Source: Chrysogorgia sp. JL179-B06 (lineage: Eukaryota; Cnidaria; Anthozoa; Scleralcyonacea; Chrysogorgiidae). Taken from it: 64,000 nucleotides of DNA. The DNA lies in the NCBI GenBank assembly GCA_035772405.1, contig JAYKKM010000122.1, positions 1,155,501 to 1,219,500 on the forward strand. The letters run 5' to 3'. The position numbers and the translations under genes were made by a program. This document shows positions 12,245-24,366 of this stretch, piece after piece; position 1 is the stretch's first letter, and each line of letters begins with the position of its first letter. The notes below the pieces were generated by a model. The model saw nothing but the letters and a program-made list of their open reading frames with translations, ran no database searches and was not told the origin of the DNA.

Positions 12245-12596
12245 AGATGGCGATGGTGATGATAACGACAGTGATAATAACAATAATGATAATGATGATG
12301 GTGATGATAACGATAGTGATGATAACAATAATGAATATGATGATGGTGATGATGACGATGGTGATGATAACGATGATAATGATGACGATGGTTATGATAA
12401 CGATGACGATGGTGATGGTGGTTAATGGCGATGGTGACGATGGTGATGATAACAATCATAAAGATGACGATGGTAATGATAACGATAGTTATGATAACAA
12501 TGATGATAATGATGGTGATGACGATGGTGATGATAACGATTACAATGATGACGATGGTTATGATGGTGATAATGACGATGGTGATAATAATTAGAA
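12245..12596. repeat. GAT-type minisatellite, second block
   Basis: A second tract of the same GATGATGGTGATAACGAT-type repeat, separated from the first by about 200 bp of ordinary sequence. A weaker third patch lies near 13.08-13.15 kb. It encodes nothing credible. Confidence 0.85.
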
Positions 12597-13250
12597 AGCT
12601 GTTATGTTCTCAAAAAAACTGGATATCAAGTATTTAAAAAGTATTTCCATTGACGACGTTTCGGACGATGTATTTAGTATATAAAGAAGAGAAATAAGAG
12701 AATGTCGTTCAGTTCAGTTCAATGGACATAATTTTTAATTGCTTAAAGGTGCCGTCAAGTCCGTTCTGCGCATGTCCACGTTTCTGTTTACATCGTTTGT
12801 TTACATTGTATTATATAAACATACGCTTGAGCTTTTCCGCGCTTGAGCTTTTCCGCCTAAAAAGCGTGTTATAAGAAGCTGTTCTATTCCTAAATGTGGG
12901 TAAATATATCAAACTACCACTCGCCGCACCTTTGACGAATACTCGCTTTCGAACTGTCGCAAATCTATTCCGTTAAAGTTTGTTGACATATGGAGTCCCC
13001 CATATTTGAAATATCACACATACGCAGAACCTTTAAGTATTTTTCGACATATTGAAGTAGTCTCGTATTTATCTTTTTTACGATGGCGATGATGACGTTG
13101 ATAATGATGACGATGATGACATGACGATGATAATGACGGATCATCATCATAATCATAATTATAATCATGATTTAACCTTTTTCAAGATGATGGAACAAAA
13201 TTAATGTCGACACTTTCTAAGCTATAGTACTTCCTTCACTCTTTTTCAAG

Positions 13251-13403
13251 GAACACGAGAGGAAAATCGTGGAAAAATCCCAAGCATTTATTGCTGCACA
13301 TAGAAATACGAAATTGACACAAGCAGAGAAAGACGATAACGACATTTCCGAGAATTCCGAAACTTCATGGAAAGACATGGAAAATGAAACGGAGTGTCTA
13401 TGA
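13251..13403 (+). CDS. STMND1: STMND1-like protein, final exon
   Basis: After the acceptor CTCTTTTTCAAG, a 50-codon frame in the phase left by the previous exon reads EHERKIVEKSQAFIAAHRN, then an acidic DDNDISENSETSWKDMENE tail, and stops at TGA. The join gives ERRK|EHERK, a continuous charged helix typical of stathmin-domain proteins. There is no ATG near the start, so an ATG-based search misses it. An AATAAA signal follows 14 bases after the stop, supporting this as the 3' end of the gene. Confidence 0.65.
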   Translation, partial: EHERKIVEKSQAFIAAHRNTKLTQAEKDDNDISENSETSWKDMENETECL

Positions 13404-13416
13404 AGTGAAAAATTCC

Positions 13417-13422
13417 AATAAA
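13417..13422 (+). terminator. Poly(A) signal of the STMND1-like gene
   Basis: AATAAA occurs 14 bases after the TGA of the final exon. This close placement gives a very short 3' UTR but is within the range of compact animal genes. The inference depends on the exon call. Confidence 0.45.
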
Positions 13423-15148
13423 CTCAGCGCCATTAAGGCATGGCTCCAGACTTAAAAACCAAATATTCATATATCTTCCAGAGATTTTCCCCAAAGTCGC
13501 TTAAACATTCAAGTGATATTTATCATAAAGAAGGTAATAATTTTCAGTCTTCGTTTCCATGACAACAAGGTCACATGACTCTCAGGCTCCACATTGGATG
13601 GACAAATAAAAGCTTCTTGAGGCACGCGAATATATATAACGTAAACAAATAAACAGCTTAATTTGATGCAAATAGAAAAAAATCTACAATCCTGGCAAAA
13701 AGTTAATGAAACACTTGCAAATAAGTAATTGAAAAGCCCAACACCCCCTCCCCCCGTACAATGTTGATAGTATATGAGGCAGTCGAGTAGCCAGAGTGGT
13801 CATTGCACTGCGGAGGATTTCATAATGGGTTTTCCTTTTCTAGAAACCAACATTGTACGGGGGAAAGGGGGTCAAGTTGAAAATTATTGAAAATTATACG
13901 TTGTGTTTCATTAGTTTTTGCAGTGTTATATGACTTTACTGTAAATGCAACATTTTAGATCTTGATTTTCCTCCAATTACAATTACTCTCATGTTTTTGT
14001 TTATGCAAATTATTCCTACCATTCAACTTAGGATGATCAACGTAAATTTTGATACATTTTGATGTTTATCCATGTTCTCAAGAAAGTTTTAAGTTTTCAT
14101 CCAATGTGGACGCCAATGAGCACGTCACCTTGTTGTCATGGAAAGAAAATTGTAAATTATAGTTCCTCCTGTATGATGAATATGTTTGGTAAGTTTGACA
14201 TAGTTTGGACTATGGATTTCTGGAAAACAGGAAATTTCAGTCTTCAAGTCAAGAGCCATGTCTTAACTTCAGTGAGAAATCAAAGCTCGGGTCATCTAGG
14301 TAACAATTAAAAGATAAAATAAATGCGCTGTGTACTTTTCGGGATATCGAATGTGAAATTTGGCCCCTTGGTATAGCTTAAAGTGGTACTACGATCATTT
14401 TTACCTATCGATATTTTTACGTATTTATAAAGCAGAGCTTCTAAATATTACTCGGTCGAAACCGTTTTGCGATTCGACGATGGCAAGTATCGAAGTGGCG
14501 TCATATTCTCAACGCGAAGGCTAATTCTTCAAGTAAATCAAGGTCGTTTTTTCAAATTCTTCGTCCGAAAGGCTGAACATTTTATCTACTTCTCGAAGAA
14601 AACAAGAAAACAAGTAACCTCGACTAAAATTCAGGCGTAGCATTGAGAATCTGACGTCACAAATAATATTACCTTTTGAAATTGCGGGCTCACTTGGAAC
14701 ACGTTTTTAGTATAAATGGTGGCCTAAATAATAGTGATTTCAGAGCTCAAAATACTTACTTCAAAATACCATTTTTTAGTGTTTTTTTACATCGATGATA
14801 ACTTTCGACCCTGAAATACTATTCTATGCTAAAGAAAATCTAAAAGACGGGGGTGAATTTTCATCGTAGTGCCACTTTAACGTCACAAAATATGGAAATA
14901 ATTGTATCGAATATACGGAGTTCATGACGTACGCATGATAGACTAATATTCCATAATCTATTGTTATTATGCATAGTTACTGAGCATCCAAGTTTCTGCC
15001 AAAATTGATTCACGGCCAAACTTTAAAAGTTTATAGTTCTGAGACCACCAGAGTCGCTTGAAATTTTCATTGAACTCTCCTGCCGCGCCTCTCTGTTCAT
15101 TAAAACCAAAATATGTTAGCGATTTTTTACTTCATAGACACTTTAAAG

Positions 15149-15647
15149 TGCCCATGCAATGAAAAATTCAGTTGTAAAATAACTCTTTTGTTTAAAAGAA
15201 CTCATGAAACTATAAAGACTAACTATTTACAACTTTTTCATATCTCACTTCACTCTTGAGATATTAAGATTTGTTTAATATGTAAATGATCATACTTATG
15301 ACATCACAATGCATAATGACTTATTGAAAAATTCTGCATACTTTACCATTATCACATGGAATCGTTTGATGATTTGTATAATTGATGTCATTTGATACAT
15401 CCACGCACATGCACCTGTATTTCAATTAGTGATTTCATTACATAATCTCAAGGATATATAAGCGTTTTCAATAAGTCATTATGCAGTGTGATGTCATAAG
15501 TATGTCATTTACATATTAAACAAATCTTAGTATCTCAAGAGTGAAGTGAGATATGAAAAAGTTGTAAATGGTTAGTCTTTATAGTTTCAAGAGTTCTTTC
15601 AAATAAAAGAGTTATTTTACAACTGAATTTTTCATTGCATAAGCACA
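15149..15647. repeat. MITE with ~180-bp arms
   Basis: Arms start GTGCCCATGCAATGAAAAATTC and end with the reverse complement, each about 180 bp, around a loop of about 125 bp. Arms match at most positions. A solitary, more diverged arm of the same family lies at about 29466-29650. Confidence 0.8.
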
Positions 15648-15992
15648 TAAGCGGAATGCTTGAAAGAGTGGCCATAACCAGGGTCTAATGGTGCGCTGCA
15701 AATGACTGAAGTTTTACCTGCTCAGCCCAGGGATCACAACAAAATAATGCATCCCTATGGGAACTCATGGTAATCATAAGTTTCCGAGAAATCTGAATGA
15801 TTCTAGGAAAAACAATGAACTAGATTTATCAGTATAGTTATTTTTTATGGATAATAAAATGGTGACGTTTTAAAGATTCGATCAGCAGTAATATCAGCCT
15901 GCATGCGTGGAAATTACACCTGAAATAATTATCAGGTGTAGTCTGCATTGACAACAGTAATCAGGCAGGGGATGAACCGGAATTATTATCAC

Positions 15993-16420
15993 TGATCACG
16001 AAAGAAGACTGGATCGAGAAACTATTGTTCAGAAAATGAAGACGGAAGTCCGCCATTACTAAGCGACCAATGAGGTTTTTTGTTGGATTTTACTATAAAG
16101 AGGACCAGAAGACATTTTTCAAATTACTGAGTAAAACGATTCATGGCCTACCTACAGATTTACTGCGACTTTGGTCCCTTGACATCAAATTAGGTTCATG
16201 ATTTTATGCATTTAATGTTAACAAAGAAACTATATTGGCCAGACTATATTGGCTTAACTCCTATTTCGCGAGCGTCACAGTTTGATTTGCTTGCAAACTC
16301 GGAGCTTAATGATCTCTCGTTAATTTACATTATGCAAATATGCAATCTTCAAAACAGCTCCTCAGATACAATAGAAAGTTCAATCCAGTCCTATTTTTGA
16401 GATCAGTGATTATTATACAA
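15993..16420. repeat. Dispersed repeat shared with 60.8-61.3 kb
   Basis: GAAGACTGGATCGAG, AAAACGATTCATGGCCTACC, ATGTTAACAAAGAAACTATA and TTTTGAGATCAGTG recur in the same order near 60.81-61.31 kb with indels. It is a transposon-derived repeat of unknown class. In the other copy it lies inside a larger foldback. Confidence 0.65.
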
Positions 16421-16572
16421 TACTCATACAATCTCAATTGTGATTGGCTAAAAAACCTACAGACAATTCTCGATGTCTTGCCACCTACAAAATATCAAAA
16501 ATTGTCTGTAGGTGAATATTGTCTTTGCGTGGCTTACTTCCTAAAGGCTTCTACATTTATAATTATATAATA

Positions 16573-16716
16573 AAACAATTATTGGATTCGGCTTACACAT
16601 GATATCAAGAATTATCCAGACCTCTGTCAATGTTATCCGCTTCAGCCTTCGGCAGATAACATTGACCTCGGTCTGGATAATTCTTGATATCATGCTCAGT
16701 TTCATCCAATAATTGT
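16573..16716. repeat. Hairpin MITE, copy 1 of 3
   Basis: Ends AAACAATTATTGGAT and ATCCAATAATTGT. The inner palindrome contains GATATCAAGAATTATCCAGAC and its complement. Two further copies lie at 28316-28416 (short) and 30220-30367. Confidence 0.8.
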
Positions 16717-17007
16717 ATCAGACCTACGTTTTTTCTACGTAAGAATCTCGGTTCAAGGGATCCGTACTAAACATATCGGTTCGCTATATCATGACTGTTA
16801 ATAAAGTTTTACAGTTTACAGTTCATTTCAGTTTTCATTTTTACAGTTTTTGATTTGGTCTATTTGTTTCGGAGATATCTCTTGTCAAACATTGCCAACT
16901 ATTTTGAATTTCCCTTGACTACCTTCCCTGTATACATGCACTATGTATCTTCCTAATCCTAACCCCCCGTCTTCCACTTCATTCTAACCTATATATATTC
17001 TAACATA

Positions 17008-17031
17008 TATATATATATATATATATATTCT

Positions 17032-17120
<89 letters not shown>

Positions 17121-17131
17121 TATATATATAC
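17008..17131. repeat. (AT)n microsatellite
   Basis: Nearly pure TA dinucleotide run of more than 100 bp with one or two interruptions. Translated frames are Tyr/Ile repeats and not real. Confidence 0.95.
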
Positions 17132-17585
17132 AAAGTAAACGTTTCGTGAGAAATCGATTCCTGCCGCGGCGAGATTATCTCGCTCGCGAGGGGATAAACT
17201 AGAGAAACACGACCTAATTTTGATCAAATAAAATTAATAGTCAAATTTAAATCATCGTCCGTTAAAGATTGACCGTATTTTGCAAGATAAGAAGTCTTTC
17301 AAAAGTTCCACTTGGGCCGTCGTTTTCTAAATCATTGGCCGCCATATGAAACCACGTGCTCACCCCAATATTTTTGCATAGTAAATAGCGTACTAATTAT
17401 ATCACAACCTGAATTAGTACTGTGATTTTCACTTTGAAATTATGTTTCTTGATTTTTGCCCCAGAGGTCCAAAACCCGAGGAACATATATAGTAGCACCC
17501 GCACGTAATATGATATAAACGAGTTTCTATGAAGGGCATCAGGGTCAAAATCCATATCGTAATAAGGACAGGCGTATCAACAGGC

Positions 17586-17910
17586 CACTAAAGTAGAGGC
17601 ACAGCACAACGAGGGGAGGCACAGCACAACGAGGGGAGGCACAGCACAACGAGGGGAGGCACAGTACAATAAGGGGAGGCACAGCACAACGAGGGGAGGC
17701 AGCACAAAGAGGGGAGGCACAGCACAAAGAGGGGAGGCACAGCACAGAGGGGAGGCACAGTACAACGAGGGGAGGCACAGCACAACAAGGGGAGGCACAT
17801 CACAATAAGGGGAGGCACATTACAACGAGGGGAGGCACAGTACAATAAGGGGAGGCACAGTATGCACAGCACAATAAGGGGAGGCACAGCACAAGCAGGG
17901 GAGGCACAAC
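17586..17910. repeat. ~20-bp minisatellite (GGGGAGGCACAGCACAA)
   Basis: About 16 tandem units of GGGGAGGCACAGCACAACGA with small changes and deletions. It reads as Cys/Pro/Leu repeats in three minus frames at once, showing that none is a gene. Confidence 0.9.
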
Positions 17911-18179
17911 ACAAGTATAAGTACAACTCCAGGTTCCAGCTTTGCCAATAGAGCAGCGGAAAATTTCAGGTAAGCTTACCAGTTTAATGTGTCATTCTTA
18001 GGAATTTTTAATTAATTGTTGCAAATGCAATCGGATTCGTTGTGATGTTCAACAGCAATAAATTCAAATGTGACTTGTAAATCTTCCAGTTAGGTAATGT
18101 TTTTTTTGTTTGTGATCAGTTACTGTATTAAAGATTAGTTCATAGTATTTTAAATATTTTTATGGCTGTTTTGTGTTAC

Positions 18180-18430
18180 GTTGTAGCGCCTCCTCTAATT
18201 CTACTGTGGTGGCCCGTTGATACGCCTGTCCTTATTACGATATGGATTTTGACCCCGATGCCCCATTTATAAGTTCCAGTCTCTTGGCACAGAACAACAT
18301 CGTTCTTCAGCAAGCCAAGTGTCTTTTTCGAACTTTCAAACTCGGGTGTCATGAACGTGTCATCTTCGCGTAGTAGGTTTTCTTCGGCGGTTGTCAATGT
18401 CAAGGAGAGGCCGTCGTTCTCGATCATGCC
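18180..18430. other. Unassigned open stretch before the 30-bp minisatellite
   Basis: The minus strand has an 83-codon open frame over a less repetitive stretch, with a LLREDDTFMTPEFESSKKTL segment. GGCCACTAAAGTAGAGG-type and CGTATCAACAGG sequence near 17.57 kb recurs inverted at 18.20-18.25 kb, so it may be one flank of an element that encloses the 20-bp minisatellite. I do not recognise a protein family. Confidence 0.3.
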
Positions 18431-18459
18431 ATTGTTCGGCTTGTATACGCGAAAAAGCC

Positions 18460-19865
18460 GGAATCTTTAAAACCCCCGAGTCAAAGTCGAGCTTACATCT
18501 GTTAACGCTGGAAAAACCCGGAACAGAAAAGAAGGAATCTTTAAAACCCGGAACGGAAAAAGCCAGAATGTTTAAAACTTGGAACGGAAAAAGCTGGAAT
18601 ACGGAACGGAAAAAAGGAAACTTTAAAACTCGGAACGGAAAAGGAATCTTTAAAACCCAGTCAAAGTCGAGCTTACATCTGTTAACGCTGGAAATACCCG
18701 GAACGGGAAAAGACGGAATCTTTAAAACCCGGAACGGAAAAAGACGGAATCTTTAAAACCCGAAACGGAAAAAGCCGGAACGAAAAACGCGGAATATTTA
18801 AAACTCGGAACGGAAAAAGCCGGAATCTTTAAAACTCGGAACAGAAAAGAAGGAATCTTTAAAACCCAGAACGGAAAAGAAGGAACTTTAAAACCCAGAA
18901 CGGAAAAGAAGGAATCTTTAAAACCCAGAACGGAAAAGAAGGAACTTTAAAACCCAGAACGGAAAAGAAGGAATCTTTAAAACCCATGCAGAACGGAAAA
19001 GAAGGAATCTTGAAAACCCAGAACGGAAAAGAAAGAATCTTTAAAACCCAGAACAGAAAAGAAGGAATCCTTAAAACTTGGAACGGAAAAGAAAGAATCT
19101 TTAAAACCCAGAACGGAAAAGGAATCTTTAAAACCCAGAACGGAAAAGGAATCTTTAAAACCCAGAACGGAAAAGAAGGAATCTTTAAAACCCAGAACGG
19201 AAAAGAAGGAATCTTTAAAACCCAGAACGGAAAAGAAGGAACTTTAAAACCCAGAACGGAAAAGAAGGAACTTTAAAACCCAGAACGGAAAAGAAGGAAT
19301 CTTTAAAACCCAGAACGGAAAAGAAGGAATCTTTAAAACCCAGAACGGAAAAGAAAGAATCTTTAAAACCGAACGGAAAAGAAGGAACTTTAAAACCCAG
19401 AACGGAAAAGAAGGAACTTTAAAACCCAGAACGGAAAAGAAGGAATCTTGAAAACCCAGAACGGAAAAGAAAGAATCTTTAAAACCCAGAACGGAAAAGG
19501 AATCTTTAAAACCCAGAACGGAAAAGAAGGAATCTTTAAAACCCAGAACGGAAAAGAAGGAATCTTTTAAAACCCAGAACGGAAAAGAAGGAACTTGAAA
19601 ACCCAGAACGGAAAAGAAGGAACTTGAAAACCCAGAACGGAAAAGAAGGAATCTTTAAAACCCAGAACGGAAAAGAAGGAACTTTAAAACCCAGAACGGA
19701 AAAGAAGTAACTTTTAAACCCAGAACGGAAAAGAAGGAATCTTTAAAACCCAGAACGGAAAAAGCTGGAATCTTTAAAACTCGGAACAGAAAAAAAGGAA
19801 TCTTTAAAACCCAGAGCGGAAAAGAAGGAACTTTAAAACCCAGAACGGAAAAGAACGAATCTTTG
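18460..19865. repeat. ~30-bp minisatellite (GAACGGAAAAGAAGGAATCTTTAAAACCCA)
   Basis: More than 40 tandem units of 26-31 bp over 1.4 kb. Early units are diverged (GGAAAAAGCCGGAATC), and later ones are nearly uniform, alternating GGAATCTTT and GGAACTTT forms. Open frames follow the repeat and give lysine-rich periodic peptides. No spacer of variable sequence is present, so it is not a CRISPR-like array. Confidence 0.92.
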
Positions 19866-20139
19866 ATATGAAATTTGGCACAATTTTCAAATATCACGAT
19901 TAGTGTAAACCTTAAAGAGTGAGTGTCAACCGTGACACATTGCTCGCACGGTCGGCCATTTTTGGAAGCACGAAATTCCTTGGTAAACTGCATCCGTAAA
20001 TATCTTGTCAATCCTTGATATAAATTATTCATTTTGTCTTTTAATTGAAAGATGATATACCTTAGAAAGTAATTATTTCTGCATTTTTCACAAAACTCAA
20101 CGTTTTCTTGACTTTCGTTTCGAATTAGTTTAGTTTAGT

Positions 20140-20402
20140 TTATTAGATTTATCACTCTTAGATGAACGCAATACCCAACAGGCTAGAAGTCCAATTACAG
20201 GGGTTCCGAGGACCTACGATTTAAGGTCGTTATCCGAGAAGACCCGAAAGTCTTACCAAATAGCTGATATTATTGCAAAGGTAGCACTTTCTCCTCAATT
20301 ATTTCCCACCTTCTCCATGAGTGGAGGTCCGACCCAGGATTTGAACCCGTGTCTCCCAGCTCATAGACATGTGTGGTAACCACTAGACCACAGCTGCTGT
20401 CA
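20140..20402 (-). mobile_element. tRNA-derived SINE
   Basis: On the minus strand it begins with a tRNA-like head: A-box region TGGTCTAGTGGTTACCAC and B-box GGTTCAAATCCTGG at normal spacing. A non-tRNA body of about 170 bp follows, ending near GTTTAGTTTATTAG. The head has drifted from any canonical acceptor pairing, so it is a SINE and not a tRNA gene. Confidence 0.65.
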
Positions 20403-21550
20403 TGTTAAGTCAGCCTTGTCAAATTATGTCAGCCTTGACCGACACGAAGCATGGAAGATCAAGTAACGAGGTTCAAACAAAAAATATCAGGTTGCGTGTT
20501 GCTGTATTTGGATTGTGGATGAATAAGAAAGCCTCTATAGGGTTTTCTGAGAAGTATTTATATATACCACATCAAGTTGGCAACGAAGCACTTCGTTATC
20601 GTATGGAAAGATAAACACAAACGCGCAATGCACGACGGTTGAGACTCACTATTTAATTGCACTCGCTGTATGATTAAAGTATTTGTCTGATGTTTTCATA
20701 CAGTGCGAAAAACCGAACAGACCAAGCAAACGAGGTTAATAAGACATTTATTATATGGCTTTTGGTTCATTTTGTTCTCTGTTTTTAACGTTGTGTTTGT
20801 CTTCAGATGTTGCCGTTTACCTTACCTCTGAGCTTGTTGATTTCGCTTCATGTTTACACGCGTTACTGGTCGTTAGGCATTCATTTTCTTCACTTATAGA
20901 TAAACAGCTTTCAAGAAAAGCAACACTAATGTTCCAGGACGTGTTATTGTTCGAACTTTTTCAACGAACATACTCAAATCCTCTTTTATTTTCATCTAAA
21001 TAAACTCAGAAATTTTCGCGCCAAAACTTACCGGTCCCGGAAAAAGGCGTATTGCCCTTTCACAGCACCGGGAGGGCAATACGCTTTTTTCCGGACCTCT
21101 CACGAACCAATCATCGTGCGCCATCTTTCTTAGCCATATAATAATAAACACTTATTGACCAAGCGGGAGGTCTTTATGGCAAAACAAGACGCCCGCGGTC
21201 TTTCAGTACAGACCGAGCGATGAATTAAGGTGCGAGGTCTGTGCGAAAAGATCAGTCAAGAGCAGGATAATTTTGCCGTAAAGACCGACCAAATGAGTTT
21301 ATTAAGGTTTTCATTATATGACTCTTTAAAATTTCTCACATTTCCTCAATTTTTTCGCGATTTTTTAAATCTTTTCAGTTGATTTGTAATGACCGGTCTT
21401 TACCGGTTTTTAAAGACCGCTCAGGAACCAATCAGATTGCAGAAAAGCTGCGTTAAGATATCGTTCACGAGCCAAGCCATATAATACTTGTTTTTATAAA
21501 CTCATCAGACCATATTCTTTTGTTTTCCGTCGGTTTTTAATTTTGGCGTA

Positions 21551-22148
21551 AAGGCCTGGTCAAACGTAGATGAGAGTTGATGAGCTTGCGTTTTTGACCG
21601 CTAACTCTCATCAACTCTCACCACTTTGAGCTGCTTCAAATTTTGATGAGAGTCTATGAGAGTTTTAGTTCGTTTGACCATCAACTCTCATCAACTCTCA
21701 TGCACTTTCGTCAACTCTCATCCACTTTGAGTTGCTTCAAATATTGATGAGAGTCGATGAGAGTTTTAGTTCGTTTGACCATCAACTCTCATCAACTTTG
21801 AGTTGCTTCAAATTTTGATGAGAGTCGATGAGAGTTTTAGTTCGTTTGACCGGTGCACGAGAGTCGATGAGAGTTATAAACGGCTAGCGGTTTGCACTTT
21901 GCAGTGGCAGGCTCAACAAAATGGCTGATGTTTCTGAGCGTTTTTCTGAAACTCATCCTCAGGAAAAAACAGAAACAAACGACGTTGAAGTACCCATAAT
22001 AAAAAGAAAAAAATTATTTTCGCGCGGTTTTTAAACTCTCATGCAACTCTCGTGCGTTTGACCGAGCAATGAGAGTTTAGGAAAAACTGATGCAAACTCT
22101 CGCCTGTCAACTCTCATCGACTCTCGCTCTCGAATTTGATCAAGGCTT
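21551..22148. mobile_element. Non-autonomous TIR element with (CAACTCTCATC)n
   Basis: Imperfect ends AAGGCCTGGTCAAAC and TTTGATCAAGGCTT. Many short direct and inverted repeats of GATGAGAGTTGATGAG fill both flanks. A short ATG frame sits in the centre (21921-22034). Several GTTTGACC motifs repeat the terminal sequence internally. Confidence 0.55.
21921..22034 (+). CDS. Small 37-residue open frame in a transposon
   Basis: ATG to TAA, reading MADVSERFSETHPQEK and ending KRKKLFSRGF. It has a charged N-terminal part and a basic tail. It sits in the centre of a repeat-filled TIR element, so it may be the remnant of the 5' end of the parental element's gene. No family assigned. It could equally be a chance frame. 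Confidence 0.25.
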   Translation: MADVSERFSETHPQEKTETNDVEVPIIKRKKLFSRGF

Positions 22149-22250
22149 AATAACCTCATTCTCAGAGAAGGCGGTGGTACTTGATTAGTCCCGGGGGAGT
22201 GCAGGTCTTTACTTGAAATAAAGACCCGGTACCAGGTCTTTATTTAAAAT

Positions 22251-22831
22251 TAAAAAACTCATTAATAATTCATGAGGAAAGCACAAAGCAAAATCACCAC
22301 CGTGTCATATCTTTATATGTGATAAAGATTCATCCTAATTTACATAAACTTTAGCTTTGATTTTCTCGGCTTAGACAACGTTATTTTTCAAAATTACTAC
22401 GCCAACGAACTTACCAAATGCTGGTCGTTTTTTAAGCCGTTTAAAACACTCGCAGCAGTGTTTTATCAGATATAAAATACTCGGCTGCGCCTCGTGTTTT
22501 ATATCTGATAAAACACTGCTGCTCGTGTTTTAAACATTACTTAAAAAACTCATTAATAATTCATGAGGAAAACACAAAGTAAAATCACCACCGTGTCGTA
22601 TCTTTATATGTGATAAAGATTCGTCCTGATTTACATAAACTTTAGCTTTGATTTTCTCGGCTTAGACAACGTTATTTTTCAAAATTACTACGCCAACGAA
22701 CTTACCAAATGCTGGTCGTTTTTTAAGCCGTTTAAAACACTCGCAGCAGTGTTTTATCAGATATAAAACACTCGGCTGCGCCTCGTGTTATATATCTGAT
22801 AAAACACTGCTGCTCGTGTTTTAAACATTAC
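22251..22831. repeat. 291-bp tandem duplication carrying a palindrome
   Basis: Two head-to-tail copies (22251-22541 and 22542-22831) are nearly identical from AAAAAACTCATTAATAATTC to GTGTTTTAAACATTAC. Each contains a palindrome whose halves read GTTTTATCAGATATAAAACA and complement. The few differences indicate a recent duplication. Confidence 0.85.
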
Positions 22832-24131
22832 ATAAAGACCTCCAAACAACTTACTTAAAATTAACATTGCAAAATCAACATAATTCATATTTTAAACAAA
22901 CACACACATCTATCCATATATATTTCTTAATGTGAAACACACTATAACACCAAACTCTCAATTGTATACATTTTTAATATAGAAAACCTCCGGAAAATAA
23001 AAGAATATGGTCTGACGAGCATATAAACAAGTTAAAAGCCACGGGTTCGGTTTTTATTCAACAGTAAAGACATCGTGCTGCGCGCTCGGTCTTCACAGTT
23101 GAATAAAAACCTCTCCCTAGGCTTTTAACCTATATATATATAGTTGTGATTACTTGTTTGTACGATTATGATTATTTGTTTATTATATGTATGAAAACAT
23201 TACGGCTGGAGGAGTGAGTGCTTCTGGTCGTACTTGCGTTGAGCGCTTTTCCGCTAAGCTTCTCCAGAGTATAAAGTCAGTTGTGTTTGAACAGCGTGTG
23301 TCCGTCATTTTAATTTTGTCATCCATTTAATAAATGATTATTACACACCGATTATTACCCAAGTTCGTTTCGATAAGTCCAAATAACGCGATCGCCGATA
23401 GGCTGATGAGTACAGATACCCTATGCTATTTGGACAGAAGGTTATATAGACAATATACTTAGTATAAATTGACAAGTTTCTGTCACAAATCTTCAATTTT
23501 CATTGGCTATCGCAGGAGTTACTATCCGCTGATAGAAATCTGTGGGGTAAAAGTCGCGTGATTTCGAAAAGAATATTTACTATTTTCATGAAAAATGTGA
23601 AATAAGAAATAAATAAATAAACAAAAATAATAATAAATAATAAATAATAAGAAAAAAATAAGAAAAAACAAAAAATAAGAAAAAACATAAAAAATAAGAA
23701 AATGTGAAATAAGAGTTATTTATTGAATTAGAAACTTGTAAATTTATACTAAAACAATTGTTATCGCCCTTGTTTTCTATGAGCGATAGCCAACACGGCT
23801 CCGCCTCGTTGACTATCTGCTCATACAAAACAAGGTATCGTTGGCTAATTGTTAAATAGAAATCTCGAGCTCATATTCTAATTCAAGTATCAATTGGTCT
23901 GAAGATGACTTTGCAATAAAATCCAAATAATACGTCTTGAATTCATCTCGAATCTTGACTCGTCATCTATTGCTCCCATTCTATTCTATTTTGTTCGAGT
24001 GCATGGACTGGACGTGGTTTTTGGAAATGAAATTCAAGGCATCACAGTTTAAGTAAAGTAAACATATGTGGGTGCTAGGTTCATTATAGTACAATTATTA
24101 TCCGCGGGTATATCACCAGTTTGTTGGTCGT

Positions 24132-24281
24132 TTAATCTATTTTCACAGCGCCATAGATGCTCCGGACGAAGTAGTAAGTTGCGTAAAATCCAATGGTACC
24201 AGTGAGAAGCCAGAAAGAAAACACCATCATTAGAGTGTACACGAAGTATATAAGACCAGAGACGAAGGAGACGATTTCAAG
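24132..24281 (-). CDS. TM9SF4: TM9SF4-like nonaspanin, last exon
   Basis: The exon follows a TCTCATTCTCAG acceptor and codes 49 residues, [19 protein letters not shown] then [19 protein letters not shown], ending AVKID and a stop. This is the hallmark last membrane segment and C-terminal K-[VI]-D tail of the transmembrane-9 superfamily, where the KxD motif is a known Golgi-retention signal. Members are nine-pass Golgi/endosome proteins involved in sorting of transmembrane cargo. The motif set here is closest to TM9SF4. This exon joins in phase 0 to the next one upstream at 24367-24456. Confidence 0.92.
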   Translation of the reverse strand, partial: LEIVSFVSGLIYFVYTLMMVFSFWLLTGTIGFYATYYFVRSIYGAVKID

Positions 24282-24366
24282 CTGAGAATGAGAGAGAGAT
24301 TTGATTGGATGACGCAATGAATGTGGTGTTATTGGATTGGATGATGCGCTTAGGAGATGAACTCAC

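Larger units (their letters stand above)
13430..17000. other. Intergenic repeat DNA
   Basis: No gene is recognised. It contains a long-armed MITE (15149-15647), a member of a three-copy hairpin family (16573-16716) and a piece at about 15.99-16.42 kb that is closely similar to 60.81-61.31 kb. Short frames here have no family features. Confidence 0.55.
19870..24131. other. Repeat-rich intergenic DNA
   Basis: No gene recognised. It holds a tRNA-derived SINE (about 20140-20402), a palindrome with GGGCAATACGC arms (21029-21107), a TIR element rich in CAACTCTCATC repeats (21551-22148), a 291-bp tandem duplication (22251-22831), a palindrome near 23.04-23.13 kb and an (AAATAA)n-like low-complexity tract at 23.60-23.70 kb. 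Confidence 0.55.

Noticed and set aside
11843..12637. Met/Thr/Val- and Asp/Asn-rich open frames on both strands
   Set aside because: Products of the GAT-type repeat, open in every frame.
17545..17926. Overlapping Cys/Pro/Leu open frames
   Set aside because: All three minus frames are open because of the 20-bp minisatellite; no real protein.
18391..19276. Lysine-rich open frames
   Set aside because: They follow the 30-bp minisatellite and have no independent coding signal.
20310..20400. Possible tRNA gene on the minus strand
   Set aside because: tRNA-like promoter boxes continue into a non-tRNA body without acceptor pairing: SINE.
23500..23828. Phe/Tyr-rich minus frames
   Set aside because: Translations of an (AAATAA)n low-complexity tract.
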